64,000 nucleotides of DNA, taken from assembly GCA_963810485.1 (NCBI GenBank), contig CAWENQ010000007.1:698097-762096 (forward strand), read 5' to 3'. The first letter of the stretch is position 1. The number at the start of each line of letters is the position of its first letter. Under the pieces are notes generated by a model. It saw only the letters and a program-made list of their open reading frames with translations. It searched no databases and was not told the DNA's origin. Below, piece by piece: positions 16,470 to 25,223 of the stretch. This stretch comes from DATKFM01 sp963810485 (GTDB taxonomy: Bacteria > Pseudomonadota > Alphaproteobacteria > Dongiales > Dongiaceae). The position numbers and the translations under genes were made by a program.

Positions 16470-17534
16470 ATGAATCAACAAGCAATCCTGCAGCTTCGCG
16501 GGCTGACAAAAAACTTTGGCCAGCTTACCGCCGTCGATCACGTCGATCTCGATGTGGCCGAAGGCGAGTTCTTCACCATCGTCGGACCCTCCGGCTGCGG
16601 CAAGACCACGCTGCTGCGCATGCTCGCGGGCATGGAGATGCCGACATCGGGCGACATCCTGCTGCGGGGCCAGCGGATAAACGACATGCCGGCGAACCAG
16701 CGGCCCACCTGCATGGTGTTCCAGTCGCTGGCGCTGTTTCCGCACCGGACCGTGGGCCAGAATATCGAATTTCCGCTGAAGATCCGCGGCGTCGATGCGG
16801 CGGCGCGCAAGGAACGGGCGATACAGCTCATGCGGCAGCTCCGCCTGCCGGAAAATTATTACGACAAACCAGTCACCCGCTGCTCCGGCGGCGAACGTCA
16901 GCGCGTCGCCCTGGCCCGCGGCCTCGCCTACGATCCGCAGATCCTGTTCTTCGACGAACCGCTGTCGGCGATCGACTACAAGCTGCGCAAGACGCTGGAA
17001 AAGGAACTCAAGGACATCCACCGCGAGACCGGCAAGACCTTCATGTACATCACCCACAGTCTCGAAGAGGCGATGGTGATGAGCGACCGCATCGGCGTGA
17101 TGCGCGGCGGGCGCCTGGTGCAGGTCGGCTCGCCGGAACAGATCTATAGCCAGCCCCAGGACAAGTTCGTCTCAGAATTCATGGGCGAAGTGAATGTCTT
17201 CGACGTGCGGCTGCAGGATGATGGCCGCCTGGTATCGAATGCCGTGCCCGGCAGTTTCATTCCGCCGCGACTGCCGCCGAACTTCACGTCGGGTTACCTG
17301 GTGGTGCGGCCGGAATCCGTGCGCTTCCTGATCAAGGCCGACCAGACCGAGAACCATGTGCGCGGCCGGGTCTACAACGAATACGCGCTGGGCAGCCGCA
17401 TCCAGTTCCAGGTGCGCGCCGGCGACCAGGTATTCGTCGTGGAAACGCTGCGGCAGCAGATGATCGGCGGCCGCCGGGACGACGACGTGCTGATCGGCTG
17501 GAATGCCGCCGACAGCATCCTTGTGACGGGCTGA
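16470..17534 (+). CDS. polyamine-type ABC transporter ATP-binding protein (PotA/PotG-like)
   Basis: This 354-residue ATPase has Walker A GPSGCGKTTLLRML near residues 37-50, the Q-loop VFQSLALFPH, the signature CSGGERQRVALARGLA (Cys replacing the usual Leu), Walker B ILFFDEPLSAIDYKLR and the H-switch YITHSLEEA. The C-terminal 110 residues match a TOBE domain, as in PotA-type importers. It lies 6 bp before the first permease and is separated from the binding-protein gene by the hairpin at 16354-16410. Confidence 0.9.
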   Translation: MNQQAILQLRGLTKNFGQLTAVDHVDLDVAEGEFFTIVGPSGCGKTTLLRMLAGMEMPTSGDILLRGQRINDMPANQRPTCMVFQSLALFPHRTVGQNIEFPLKIRGVDAAARKERAIQLMRQLRLPENYYDKPVTRCSGGERQRVALARGLAYDPQILFFDEPLSAIDYKLRKTLEKELKDIHRETGKTFMYITHSLEEAMVMSDRIGVMRGGRLVQVGSPEQIYSQPQDKFVSEFMGEVNVFDVRLQDDGRLVSNAVPGSFIPPRLPPNFTSGYLVVRPESVRFLIKADQTENHVRGRVYNEYALGSRIQFQVRAGDQVFVVETLRQQMIGGRRDDDVLIGWNAADSILVTG

Positions 17535-17540
17535 CCGGCG

Positions 17541-18404
17541 ATGACACCTGTCAAGCTGCCGCAATGGTTGGTTCCCGGCCGGCGCCATTCGGTGCCGATA
17601 CTTGTCTTGCTGCTGGTCGGCTTTGCCGCGCCGCTCTTCACAGTCATCGCCTTCAGCTTTGCGCCGCCCCGCACTTATTCTCTATGGCAGGCGCCGGGAT
17701 TGGAGAATTATCGGACCATCTTCACCGAGACCTACTACGTATCCTTTGCCTGGTCGCTGTCCCTGGCGCTGATCACCGTCGTCATCCTGGCGCTGCTTTG
17801 CTATCCGCTGGCCTATGGTTTGGCGAAGGTCTTCGGCCGATGGGCCAATGCGGTGACGCTGATCCTGGTGCTGCCGCTGTTCGTGTCGGAGAATCTGCGC
17901 CTCTATGGCTGGATCCTGTTCTTCATCAAGAACGGCGTGCTGCTAGGTACCCTTAAGCACTTCTTCGGCATCGAGCCCGAGAGCTGGCTGTTCACGCCGG
18001 CCATGACCGTGTTCGGCATGGTCTATGTCTACCTGCCGTTCATGCTCTTCCCCATGACACTTGGCGTGTCGATGGTGCCGCGGGAAACGGTGGAGGCCGC
18101 CGCGGATCTCGGCGCCAACCGCTGGCAGGTGTTCTATGAGGTGGAACTCCCGTTGGCGATGCCGGGCATCGTCATCGGCGGCCTGCTGACTTTCGTGCTG
18201 GCCATGGGCGCCATCGCCGAAGCGAAGGTGCTGGGCGGCCAGTCGGTCATACCCATCGTCCATGATATCGAGATCACCTTTACCTATGCGCAGAACTGGC
18301 CGCTGGGCTCCGCCCTGGCGGTGCTGCTGATGCTGGTGGTGGGCGTGCTGGTGATGCTCGTGCTGCGCCGGTTCGATCTCGACCGCATCCTGAAGCGGGA
18401 CTAG
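17541..18404 (+). CDS. ABC transporter permease (PotB/PotH-like)
   Basis: This 287-residue inner-membrane protein has about six hydrophobic segments. The EAA loop that contacts the ATPase is ETVEAAADLGANRWQVFYEV near residues 178-197. The family usually pairs a PotB-like and a PotC-like subunit, and this is the first of the two. The stop lies only 3 bp before the next permease start. Confidence 0.88.
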   Translation: MTPVKLPQWLVPGRRHSVPILVLLLVGFAAPLFTVIAFSFAPPRTYSLWQAPGLENYRTIFTETYYVSFAWSLSLALITVVILALLCYPLAYGLAKVFGRWANAVTLILVLPLFVSENLRLYGWILFFIKNGVLLGTLKHFFGIEPESWLFTPAMTVFGMVYVYLPFMLFPMTLGVSMVPRETVEAAADLGANRWQVFYEVELPLAMPGIVIGGLLTFVLAMGAIAEAKVLGGQSVIPIVHDIEITFTYAQNWPLGSALAVLLMLVVGVLVMLVLRRFDLDRILKRD

Positions 18405-18407
18405 GCA

Positions 18408-19211
18408 ATGACCGGCCAGACATCCCGCGGCATGAAAGCGTTGCTCTGGGCCTGGGCTTTGGCAATCGCGGTGTTTCTCTATCTGCCCTCGATTTGCGGC
18501 GCCATCGCGTCATTCGGCGCCAGCCGTTATTTCCTGTTTCCGGTGCAGAATTGGGGACTCTCCTGGTACGAGAAGACATTTGATTCGATTCAGATCCATG
18601 AGTTGCTGCAGACCTCGATGCTGATCGCCGGAATCGTCACGCTGTTCTCCGTCGTCATCGCGTTCTTCGGCGCCCTGGCCTTCGCGCGCTACGATTGGCG
18701 TGGCCGTTCGATCTATCAGAAGCTGGTGCTGCTGCCGATCTTCTTTCCGCAGTCGGTCCTCGGGCTGGCGCTGTTGCTGTGGTTCAGCTCCCTGGGGCTG
18801 CAGATGTCCTGGATGACGGCCGTATTCGCCCACATGGTCTGGATCGTGCCCGTGGTGACGCTGGTGATCTCGATCCAGGTCTATAGCTTCGATCCGGCGC
18901 TGGAGGAGGCGGCCTTCGATCTCGGCGCCAACCGCTGGCAGGTGCTGCGGGAGATCACGCTGCCGGTGTTGTGGCCGGGAATCTTCTCCGGCTGCCTGTT
19001 CGCCTTCCTGCTGTCCTGGGGCAATTTCCCGCTGTCGCTGTTCACGACGGGCGCCGATACGACCGTGCCGGAATATCTCTATGCCAAGATGGTGGCCGGC
19101 TATACGCCGGGCGTGCCGGTCCTTGGCACGGTTTCGACGGTCGGCGCGGGGCTGCTGCTGTTCGGCGGCTATTTCATCATCTGGGTGCTGCGCAGCCGCC
19201 GCACCGGCTAG
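18408..19211 (+). CDS. ABC transporter permease (PotC/PotI-like)
   Basis: This 267-residue inner-membrane permease is the partner of the gene at 17541. Its EAA loop is ALEEAAFDLGANRWQVLREI near residues 164-183. Six predicted transmembrane stretches are visible, for example ALAIAVFLYLPSICGAIASF near the N-terminus and LLLFGGYFIIWVL at the end. The gene overlaps the convergent methyltransferase at its 3' end by 4 bp, marking the end of the importer operon. Confidence 0.88.
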   Translation: MTGQTSRGMKALLWAWALAIAVFLYLPSICGAIASFGASRYFLFPVQNWGLSWYEKTFDSIQIHELLQTSMLIAGIVTLFSVVIAFFGALAFARYDWRGRSIYQKLVLLPIFFPQSVLGLALLLWFSSLGLQMSWMTAVFAHMVWIVPVVTLVISIQVYSFDPALEEAAFDLGANRWQVLREITLPVLWPGIFSGCLFAFLLSWGNFPLSLFTTGADTTVPEYLYAKMVAGYTPGVPVLGTVSTVGAGLLLFGGYFIIWVLRSRRTG

Positions 19212-20122
19212 GCGGCCAGCCGCATCCAGGTCAGCTCATGCTTGTTGTGATGCAGATGCATCAGCCGGCTGCCGGGAATGGCGGCAAAGGACGCGGCGGC
19301 AGCGTGATCCGTCTCGCCCTGGAACTTGATGGTGCAGACGAAATTCCGCACCAGACCTGAGGCGAGCCAGCGCTTGACCAGCTCCAGCAGCTTCGCCGGG
19401 TAGCAGACGATATCGCTGCACAGCCAGTCGGCTGGTCCGATGTCGTGCGGCTCCAGTGCGAAGGCGCTCTCGGCGCGATAGTCGATGCCGGGCAGGCCGG
19501 CGATCTCCGGGTCCAGCGTCGCCCGGTCGATGGCGATGACCCGTGCGCCCAGGGACTGCAGCACCCAGCTCCAGCCGCCCGGACTGGCGCCCAGATCCAG
19601 GCAGAGTTCGCCCGGCTGCGGCCACTTTCCGGCCAGCGTGAGCGCCTCCCAGAGCTTGAGATAGGCGCGATTGGGTGGCGCGGATTTATTCTCGACAAAC
19701 TCGACAGCGCCATTGGCAAAGGCGCTGGAACACTGCGGCGCCGCCAGCAACCGGTTGGCGTCCAGCAGCATCCAGGAACCCAGCGGCGCCTTCGGCAGCA
19801 CCGCCGGAAACACCAACGGCTTGGCGCTGACATGGGGCAGCTTCTCCTGGATCAGGCTGGCGCGGCGGTGCAGGCGATGGGGATAGAGCGCCCAGTTGCG
19901 CTGCATATCGCGTAACGCCTTGGCCGCCTGCGATATGGATTCAAATTCGATCTCCCGGACATCGTGCCAGACATTCGCCGCCCAGGCGGCGGGCCGCGCC
20001 GGACCCTCAGTGAGTATCAATCGCCCGTGACGCTCGCGAATGCGGTCGCGCCCCAGCTCCTGTTCGAGCTGCGCCTCAAATCCCTCCGCTGCCAGATAGC
20101 CCGTTCTGTCTGGCCGGTCCAT
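19208..20122 (-). CDS. RlmM-like FtsJ-domain RNA 2'-O-methyltransferase
   Basis: In this 304-residue protein the C-terminal half has an FtsJ/RrmJ Rossmann domain: LCLDLGASPGGWSWVLQSLG is the SAM loop near residues 171-190, and VIAIDRATLD follows. The N-terminal half (YLAAEGFEAQLEQELGRDRI) resembles the THUMP-containing start of RlmM, which makes Cm2498 in 23S rRNA. C-terminal VCTIKFQGETD may supply a catalytic Lys. The protein is shorter than E. coli RlmM (about 366 residues), so an alphaproteobacterial variant or a different RNA target is possible. Confidence 0.75.
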   Translation of the reverse strand: MDRPDRTGYLAAEGFEAQLEQELGRDRIRERHGRLILTEGPARPAAWAANVWHDVREIEFESISQAAKALRDMQRNWALYPHRLHRRASLIQEKLPHVSAKPLVFPAVLPKAPLGSWMLLDANRLLAAPQCSSAFANGAVEFVENKSAPPNRAYLKLWEALTLAGKWPQPGELCLDLGASPGGWSWVLQSLGARVIAIDRATLDPEIAGLPGIDYRAESAFALEPHDIGPADWLCSDIVCYPAKLLELVKRWLASGLVRNFVCTIKFQGETDHAAAASFAAIPGSRLMHLHHNKHELTWMRLAA

Positions 20123-20132
20123 CGCCCGGAGA

Positions 20133-20936
20133 TCAGCGCTGTTGCCGCGCCGCGATCAGCAGGTCGGCCAGCTCGGCAAAGCCGCCGCCGCCCCGCGCCC
20201 GCGTGATGTAGGTCGGCGGCGTTGAAATGCGGTCGCCAAAATCCGCCAGGTTGGCGACGCCGACCCCGTGGGGAAAGAAGCCGAACATCGGCTGGTCATT
20301 AGGCGAATCGCCGGTGAAAACGAATTTCTCCCGCTGTGCGTCAAGATCGATGCCGAACACCTCGGCCATCAATGTCCGGGTCATCCCCAGCTTGTCATAG
20401 CTGCCGAACCAGCCATTCACATGGATGGAGCTGGCTTTCGCCGTGGCGCCGTACTCCTCGAAGATCTGCAGGATGCGGTCGATTGCCTTGTCCGGCAATG
20501 GCGGCACATCCTCGCAGAAATCGATCGCCAGGTCGGCCTCGCGATAGAGCTGGTCCGAGGCGATGCCGGCGCCGGGCACCTCTTTCAGGATGCGCTCGCG
20601 CACCGCCACCAGCCGCGCGCGGTTGGCTGCCCGGGTCGCCTCGTCCATCAGGAATCGCTTCTGCAGTTTCCGCGCCTTCGGATCGTAGCGGAAATAGAAG
20701 GCGCCATTCTCGCCCACCACCGCATCCACCGGCCACATGCGGGCGATATGATCGCACCAGCCCGCGGGCCGGCCGGTGATGGGAATGACCAGAAGACCCG
20801 CCACCTGCAGCCGTTCCATCGCGCCATAGGCCGCGGCCGGCAGCCGGCCTTCGCTGGTCAGCGTGTCGTCGATATCCGTCAGCACGCCGATGATGGCGCC
20901 GCGGGCGGGCAGGGGGAATTGTTCGAGGGGCAGCAT
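20133..20936 (-). CDS. HAD-superfamily (IIB) sugar-phosphatase-like hydrolase
   Basis: This 267-residue protein starts at MLPLEQFPLPARG (20936); the very long upstream extension lies antisense to the next gene and is a shadow. HAD motif I is GVLTDIDDTLTSEG, with nucleophile and acid aspartates in DIDDT. Motif IV is FTGDSPNDQPMFGFFP, typical of subclass IIB (Cof/MPGP-like) phosphatases. A type II cap lies between them. Candidates include mannosyl- or glucosyl-3-phosphoglycerate phosphatase and sucrose phosphatase, but no partner synthase is next to it. Confidence 0.78.
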   Translation of the reverse strand: MLPLEQFPLPARGAIIGVLTDIDDTLTSEGRLPAAAYGAMERLQVAGLLVIPITGRPAGWCDHIARMWPVDAVVGENGAFYFRYDPKARKLQKRFLMDEATRAANRARLVAVRERILKEVPGAGIASDQLYREADLAIDFCEDVPPLPDKAIDRILQIFEEYGATAKASSIHVNGWFGSYDKLGMTRTLMAEVFGIDLDAQREKFVFTGDSPNDQPMFGFFPHGVGVANLADFGDRISTPPTYITRARGGGGFAELADLLIAARQQR

Positions 20937-21086
20937 GGGACGGCGAGAGAAGCCGATTCCGTTGCCACATTCAACGCCAAAGCGGCTGGCGCAGCACAGC
21001 CCTAGATCGGCCGCCGCCACGGCGTATAATCGCGCCTGCCAATTGTCGAAACGCTGCTCAAGGCGGCGCCTGCAGGGGAAGAATCC

Positions 21087-21998
21087 ATGGCAAAAACGTT
21101 GAAACCCGTGATTTCCCGGGTGAAAGTCGATGGCTACAGCGTCGTCACCTACAGCTATGGCAGCGGCGACGAGGTGCTGTTCTTGCTCAACGGCGGTCCC
21201 GGGCTGCCCTGCAATTATCTGCGCGAACCCCTGATCGCCCTCGCGGACCAGGGATACCGGGTGGTCACTTACGATCAGCTCGGCTGCGGCCGTTCCGACA
21301 AGCCGACGGATAAGTCGCTCTGGAACATCTCCCGCTATGTGGAGGAGGTGGAGACGGTGCTGCGCGCCCTCGACCTGCCGCCGGTGCATCTCCTGGGCCA
21401 TAGCTGGGGCGGCTGGCTGAGCATCGAGTTCGCGCTCACCTATCAAGCCTCGATCCGCACCCTGATCCTGTCGAACACCTGCGGCGACATGCCCCATCTG
21501 GTGAGCGAGTTGAACCGCCTGCGCGGCGCGCTCGGGTCCGAGACCGTGGCGATGATGCAGCGGCACGAGGCGATGGGACAGTTCGATCATCCGGCCTACA
21601 AGGGCGCGATCACCGTGCTGAACTACCGCCATGTGCTGCGGCTGGATGTGGCACCGAAGCCGGCGAACAACTCGCTCAAGGACTGGAACATGGGTCCCTA
21701 CATGGAGATGCAGGGGCCGAACGAGTTCCTCTATATCGGCAATCTCAAGGACTGGAACCGTATCCCCGATATGCACCGCATCGCCGTGCCGGCGCTGGTG
21801 ATGTGCGGCCAGCATGACGAGATGACGCCGGTCTGCGCCATGCGCATGCAGCGGGCGCTGCCGGATGCGGAGATCACCGTCTTTCCGAACAGTTCCCACA
21901 TGCCGATCTATGAAGAGGCAGAAGCCTATCTGGCGCGGCTGACGAAGTTCCTCGGCAAGCATCGCCGGAAAAAATCCGCGGCGCGCCGCCGGCGCTGA
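21087..21998 (+). CDS. proline-iminopeptidase-like alpha/beta hydrolase
   Basis: This 303-residue alpha/beta hydrolase has an oxyanion-hole segment FLLNGGPGLPCNYLREPL and the nucleophile elbow LLGHSWGGWLSIEFAL. The acid lies in MCGQHDEMTPVCAM and the base His in FPNSSHMPIYEEAEAYL. The sequence GGPG is characteristic of the proline iminopeptidase family (S33), which releases N-terminal proline or hydrolyses amides. The C-terminus is very basic (KHRRKKSAARRRR). It is 11 bp before the EEP-family gene, so they form an operon. Confidence 0.82.
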   Translation: MAKTLKPVISRVKVDGYSVVTYSYGSGDEVLFLLNGGPGLPCNYLREPLIALADQGYRVVTYDQLGCGRSDKPTDKSLWNISRYVEEVETVLRALDLPPVHLLGHSWGGWLSIEFALTYQASIRTLILSNTCGDMPHLVSELNRLRGALGSETVAMMQRHEAMGQFDHPAYKGAITVLNYRHVLRLDVAPKPANNSLKDWNMGPYMEMQGPNEFLYIGNLKDWNRIPDMHRIAVPALVMCGQHDEMTPVCAMRMQRALPDAEITVFPNSSHMPIYEEAEAYLARLTKFLGKHRRKKSAARRRR

Positions 21999-22009
21999 GG
22001 AAGCACGCC

Positions 22010-22903
22010 ATGCTGATCGTCAGCTACAACATTCAGTTCGGCTGCGGCCGTGACGGCAAGGTCGATCTCGCCCGCGTCGCCCGCACGGTGGCTGCCGCCG
22101 ATCTCATCCTGCTGCAGGAGGTGGAGCGCCATTGGCGTCCCGCCCATGGCGATCAGGCGGAAGAGCTGGCGCGGCTGCTGCCCGGCTATCGCTGGGTCCA
22201 TGGTCCCGCTGTCGATCTCGACGGCAGCAGCATCGGCGCCGACGGCCGCGTCGACAACAAGCGGCGCCAGGTCGGCCTCATGATCCTGTCGCGGGCGCCC
22301 ATCCTCTCCACCCGGCGCCTGGTGCTCGACAAGGTGCCGGTGCGCGGCAAGATCGCCGACGACGCGCTGTTGCTCGAGGCGGTGATATCAGCAGGCGGGA
22401 AAGGGCTGCGCGTCTATAACACTCATCTTTCCTATCTTTCCCAGCGCCAGCGGCAACGCCAGGTGGAGCAGATCCGTTCTTTCATCCAATCTGCGCCGCT
22501 GCGCGGGCCGGTGATTATCGGCGACGGCATCGATCCTGCCGCCTTCAAAGCGGATTGGGTGGAACTGGAAGCCGCCGCGCTGCCGCCGATGCCGGCGCCG
22601 GCCATCATCATGGGCGATTTCAACATGACGGTGCGTTCGCCGGAGTATGAGTCCCTGGCCGGCGCGCTCGATCCCGTCTATGGCCGCCTGGTGGAGGCCG
22701 ACCGCTTTGCCGATGTGCTCACTCTCGCCGGCCTAGCGGAGAACGAAGGCGTCACCTTCCCCGGCTCCCGCGGCAAGCAGCCGAAGCGCATCGATCACGG
22801 CTTCGTCACCGCCGATCTCGCCGGCGCGGTCAAGCGCGCCTGGATCGACGAGGCCGCCGACGGCTCCGACCATCAGCCTGTGTGGGTGGAGCTGGATATC
22901 TAG
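22010..22903 (+). CDS. endonuclease/exonuclease/phosphatase (EEP) family metal-dependent hydrolase
   Basis: This 297-residue EEP-fold protein has the active-site order SYNIQFGCG near the N-terminus, LILLQEVERHW with the metal-binding Glu, NTHLSY, MGDFNMTVRSPEY, KRIDHGFVTADL, and a terminal SDHQPVWVEL with the catalytic Asp-His. The family includes nucleases, sphingomyelinases and inositol phosphatases. The absence of a signal peptide points to a cytoplasmic enzyme, but the substrate is unknown. Confidence 0.85.
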   Translation: MLIVSYNIQFGCGRDGKVDLARVARTVAAADLILLQEVERHWRPAHGDQAEELARLLPGYRWVHGPAVDLDGSSIGADGRVDNKRRQVGLMILSRAPILSTRRLVLDKVPVRGKIADDALLLEAVISAGGKGLRVYNTHLSYLSQRQRQRQVEQIRSFIQSAPLRGPVIIGDGIDPAAFKADWVELEAAALPPMPAPAIIMGDFNMTVRSPEYESLAGALDPVYGRLVEADRFADVLTLAGLAENEGVTFPGSRGKQPKRIDHGFVTADLAGAVKRAWIDEAADGSDHQPVWVELDI

Positions 22904-22934
22904 ATTGTGCTGAAAACAACGAGGAGGACGGTCA

Positions 22935-23531
22935 ATGAAGGATACTGTTGGCTTCATCAAGACCACGCTCATCGGTGGCGCCCTGGTGATTTTGCCGCTG
23001 GCGCTGGTCGCCATACTTCTGCAGAAGACGCTCGGAGCCGCTCATAAAGCCCTGCAGCCTCTGGCAACTCATATGCCGGGCGGAACCTTGCTGCCCGATC
23101 TGATTGCGATCGGGCTAGTGGTCCTCGTCTGCTTCCTGGCCGGCCTGCTGATCCGGACAACGCTCGGCCGGCGCTTCCGCGATGTTCTGGAGCAGCGGCT
23201 CTATGATCGCGTGCCCGGCTATAAGCTGCTGAAGGCTGTCGGCAGCGGCTCGTTCTCTGACAGGGAAGGGCGCGCTTTCCAGCCAGCCTTTGCCGAGATC
23301 GGGGCCGGGCTCGTGCCGGCCTTCATCATGGAACGTCACGACGACGGCCGTGTCACCGTGTTCGTGCCCTCTTGCCCCACACCGGCGGTCGGCTCTCTCC
23401 AGGTGTTGCCGGCAGGCAAAGTGCATCCGGTCGATGTGCCGCTGTCAAAATTCACCAGCTGCATCTCCGCCTGGGGCATTGGCGCCAAGGACCTGGTGCC
23501 GGCGGCGGCGGCTGTGGGCTCGACTAGCTAG
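22935..23531 (+). CDS. DUF502 family membrane protein
   Basis: This 198-residue protein has two N-terminal transmembrane helices (TTLIGGALVILPLALVAILL and LIAIGLVVLVCFLAGLL) followed by a soluble DUF502 domain (LEQRLYDRVPGYKLLKAVGS, VPSCPTPAVGSLQVLPAGKV). DUF502 proteins are widespread in bacteria and plants (LIKE-COV) but have no assigned biochemical role in bacteria. An AGGAGG sequence lies a few bases before the ATG. Confidence 0.9.
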   Translation: MKDTVGFIKTTLIGGALVILPLALVAILLQKTLGAAHKALQPLATHMPGGTLLPDLIAIGLVVLVCFLAGLLIRTTLGRRFRDVLEQRLYDRVPGYKLLKAVGSGSFSDREGRAFQPAFAEIGAGLVPAFIMERHDDGRVTVFVPSCPTPAVGSLQVLPAGKVHPVDVPLSKFTSCISAWGIGAKDLVPAAAAVGSTS

Positions 23532-23599
23532 AGAGTGATTCTGTCGACCTACCTTGCGTGGCGTAGGATCAGGTGCAGAACGTGATGTCAGAATGAAAA

Positions 23600-23638
23600 C
23601 CCCTCTCCCCTTGGGGGAGAGGGGCAGGGGGTGAGGGG
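23600..23638 (+). repeat. G/C-palindromic extragenic repeat, copy 1
   Basis: The sequence forms a strong hairpin (CCCCTCTCCCC / GGGGGAGAGGGG) followed by CAGGGGGTGAGGGG. It has the look of the palindromic REP-like units scattered between genes in many proteobacteria. An inverted related copy lies 120 bp to the right. Confidence 0.75.
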
Positions 23639-23759
23639 TTTCCGCGCGGCAGCGCGGCATGATTCTCCTCTCCCAGTGATTGCATGCGAACGAGATAACT
23701 TCTTCGATCGCCCTCGCTTGTCCACTCAAGCCTTGTCTGTTGCTGCGCTGCCGCCCGGC

Positions 23760-23804
23760 GACCCCTCATCCCCTGCCCCTTCTCCCGCAAGGGGAGAAGG
23801 GGTC
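23760..23804 (-). repeat. G/C-palindromic extragenic repeat, inverted copy 2
   Basis: The reverse complement reads like copy 1 at 23600-23638: ACCCCTTCTCCCC / GGGGAGAAGGGGC with the GGGGATGAGGGGT tail. The two copies face each other between a DUF502 gene and a convergent gene, as paired REP elements often do. Confidence 0.75.
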
Positions 23805-23823
23805 CTTAGTATTCGAATATGAG

Positions 23824-24234
23824 TCAGATCCCTTCCTGCCGCCGGAGCTTGGCGACAAAGGCGGTGCCGCAGGAGAGCTTGGCCGTCGTCGGCGCCTCGG
23901 CGTCCAGCACGCGCCAGAAGGGCGTGATCTCGGTCAGGGCCTTGCCCTGCTTGTGCGCCTCCAGCGCCGCCTCCGCCACGGTGCGCAGGTGAAAGCCCGT
24001 GGTGATCGGGCAGGTGACCTCGGCCTTGTACCGCCGCGCCAACTTCCGCCGGAACGTCTTCACATCCATGCTCTCGCCCCGGGAAATTCCCGCGATGAAC
24101 TTTGCGACGATGGCGGGCGAGGGGATCAGCATGATTTCGCCTTTCTTCATGCCCGCGATATCTATCGGCGCCGGCTTCACTTCATGGGGGCGTGAGGATT
24201 GAAATTTCTCGGTCCAGGATTTCTTTTGCTTCAT
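23824..24234 (-). CDS. conserved small protein resembling the MGMT-like (alkyltransferase-fold) family
   Basis: This 136-residue protein starts MKQKKSWTEKFQSSRPHEVK and has the conserved stretch VTCPITTGFHLRTVAEAALE followed by TPFWRVLD. I recall the pattern CPxTTGI...TPYWRTL from short bacterial proteins annotated as MGMT family or hypothetical. The alkyl-acceptor PCHR motif is not present, so DNA repair activity should not be assumed. It lies 24 bp downstream of the AraC/GyrI regulator gene and shares its strand. Confidence 0.55.
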   Translation of the reverse strand: MKQKKSWTEKFQSSRPHEVKPAPIDIAGMKKGEIMLIPSPAIVAKFIAGISRGESMDVKTFRRKLARRYKAEVTCPITTGFHLRTVAEAALEAHKQGKALTEITPFWRVLDAEAPTTAKLSCGTAFVAKLRRQEGI

Positions 24235-24258
24235 CGCATCGCCTGTTGATTCTCGCCG

Positions 24259-25125
24259 TCACGCCAGCGGCAGGCAGATATCCGTCAGCAGTTCCGTCGG
24301 CACCGTGTCCCGTGGGTTGTTGAGATACTCTTCCAGGATCGGCTGGTCGGCAATTTCCTGCCCCGACTGCAGCAGCCAGGTGCCGTACAGCCACTGATAA
24401 GCCGCCCGCATATCCGCATAGGGTCCCTTGTGCCGAAGTACCGCATAGCTACCGCCGGCAATCTCCGTCGCCACCGCCGGCGCCTCAATCACCAGGGCCT
24501 TGCTTGATATCACGCAAGCCCGCGATCTCAGCTCCGCCTCCGGCACCGACGACGGATCATCGTAGAACAGCCCGGCCATCCGCATATCCGGCGTGATCAG
24601 GCCGCGCGCGCCGAGCCAGCGGAACAGCGCCTCGAACGCCCGGCCGATCTCCATATAAGAGCCGGTGTGATCCACGCACACTGCTTTCATCGCCGGCAAT
24701 TGTTTGATGGCGACCTCGTACATGTCCGCACTCTCCTCCCGTTGCGCTTGCTGAAAGCCGGTATGGCTGCCGTTCCAGCGGTATTGCGCCGGCGGCAAGC
24801 CATAGACAGAGCCGAAGATGCGGGTGAAGGACTGCAGGTTCTTGTAGCCGCTGCGCGCCGCGATCTCCTCGATCGTCATCGCGCTGTTGGCCAGATGGCC
24901 GGCCGCCCGGTGCAGCCGCAGCCGCTTCACCGTCGCCGCGATCGTCTCCCCATGGATGGCGTGATAGATGCGGTGCCAGTGATGGGGCGACAGGCAGGCC
25001 ACCTCGGCCAGCCGGTTGAGGTCCAGCTCTTCGTCCAGATGATCGTGGATGTAGGCGGTAACCCGCCCCAGCCGCTCCTCATAGTTCGTCCAGCCGCTGC
25101 GATCCTTCATTCCCGTCCGTTCCAT
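24259..25125 (-). CDS. AraC-family regulator with C-terminal GyrI-like effector domain
   Basis: This 288-residue protein has an N-terminal AraC double HTH (LNRLAEVACLSPHHWHRIYH, then IEEIAARSGYKNLQSFTRIF and YGLPPAQYR). A GyrI-like/SOUL-type small-molecule-binding domain follows (MYEVAIKQLPAMKAVCVDHT, GGSYAVLRHKGPYADMRAAY). The architecture resembles Rob and related regulators of multidrug or toxin responses. The N-terminal HTH followed by an effector domain distinguishes it from the AraC protein at 6656. The effector is unknown. Confidence 0.9.
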   Translation of the reverse strand: MERTGMKDRSGWTNYEERLGRVTAYIHDHLDEELDLNRLAEVACLSPHHWHRIYHAIHGETIAATVKRLRLHRAAGHLANSAMTIEEIAARSGYKNLQSFTRIFGSVYGLPPAQYRWNGSHTGFQQAQREESADMYEVAIKQLPAMKAVCVDHTGSYMEIGRAFEALFRWLGARGLITPDMRMAGLFYDDPSSVPEAELRSRACVISSKALVIEAPAVATEIAGGSYAVLRHKGPYADMRAAYQWLYGTWLLQSGQEIADQPILEEYLNNPRDTVPTELLTDICLPLA

Positions 25126-25223
25126 CTGAAGTCGGCAGAGGACGTATCATAGCCCGAATTGACAAATCTTGCGGAGTTGGGAACCCCCGGCGCGGGACGG
25201 TCGATTTGCTGGTTGTCGGGTCT

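Noticed and set aside
20937..21962. An N-terminal extension of the HAD phosphatase to over 600 residues
   Set aside because: The extra region is antisense to the alpha/beta hydrolase gene and shows no domain; the family length is met by starting at 20936.
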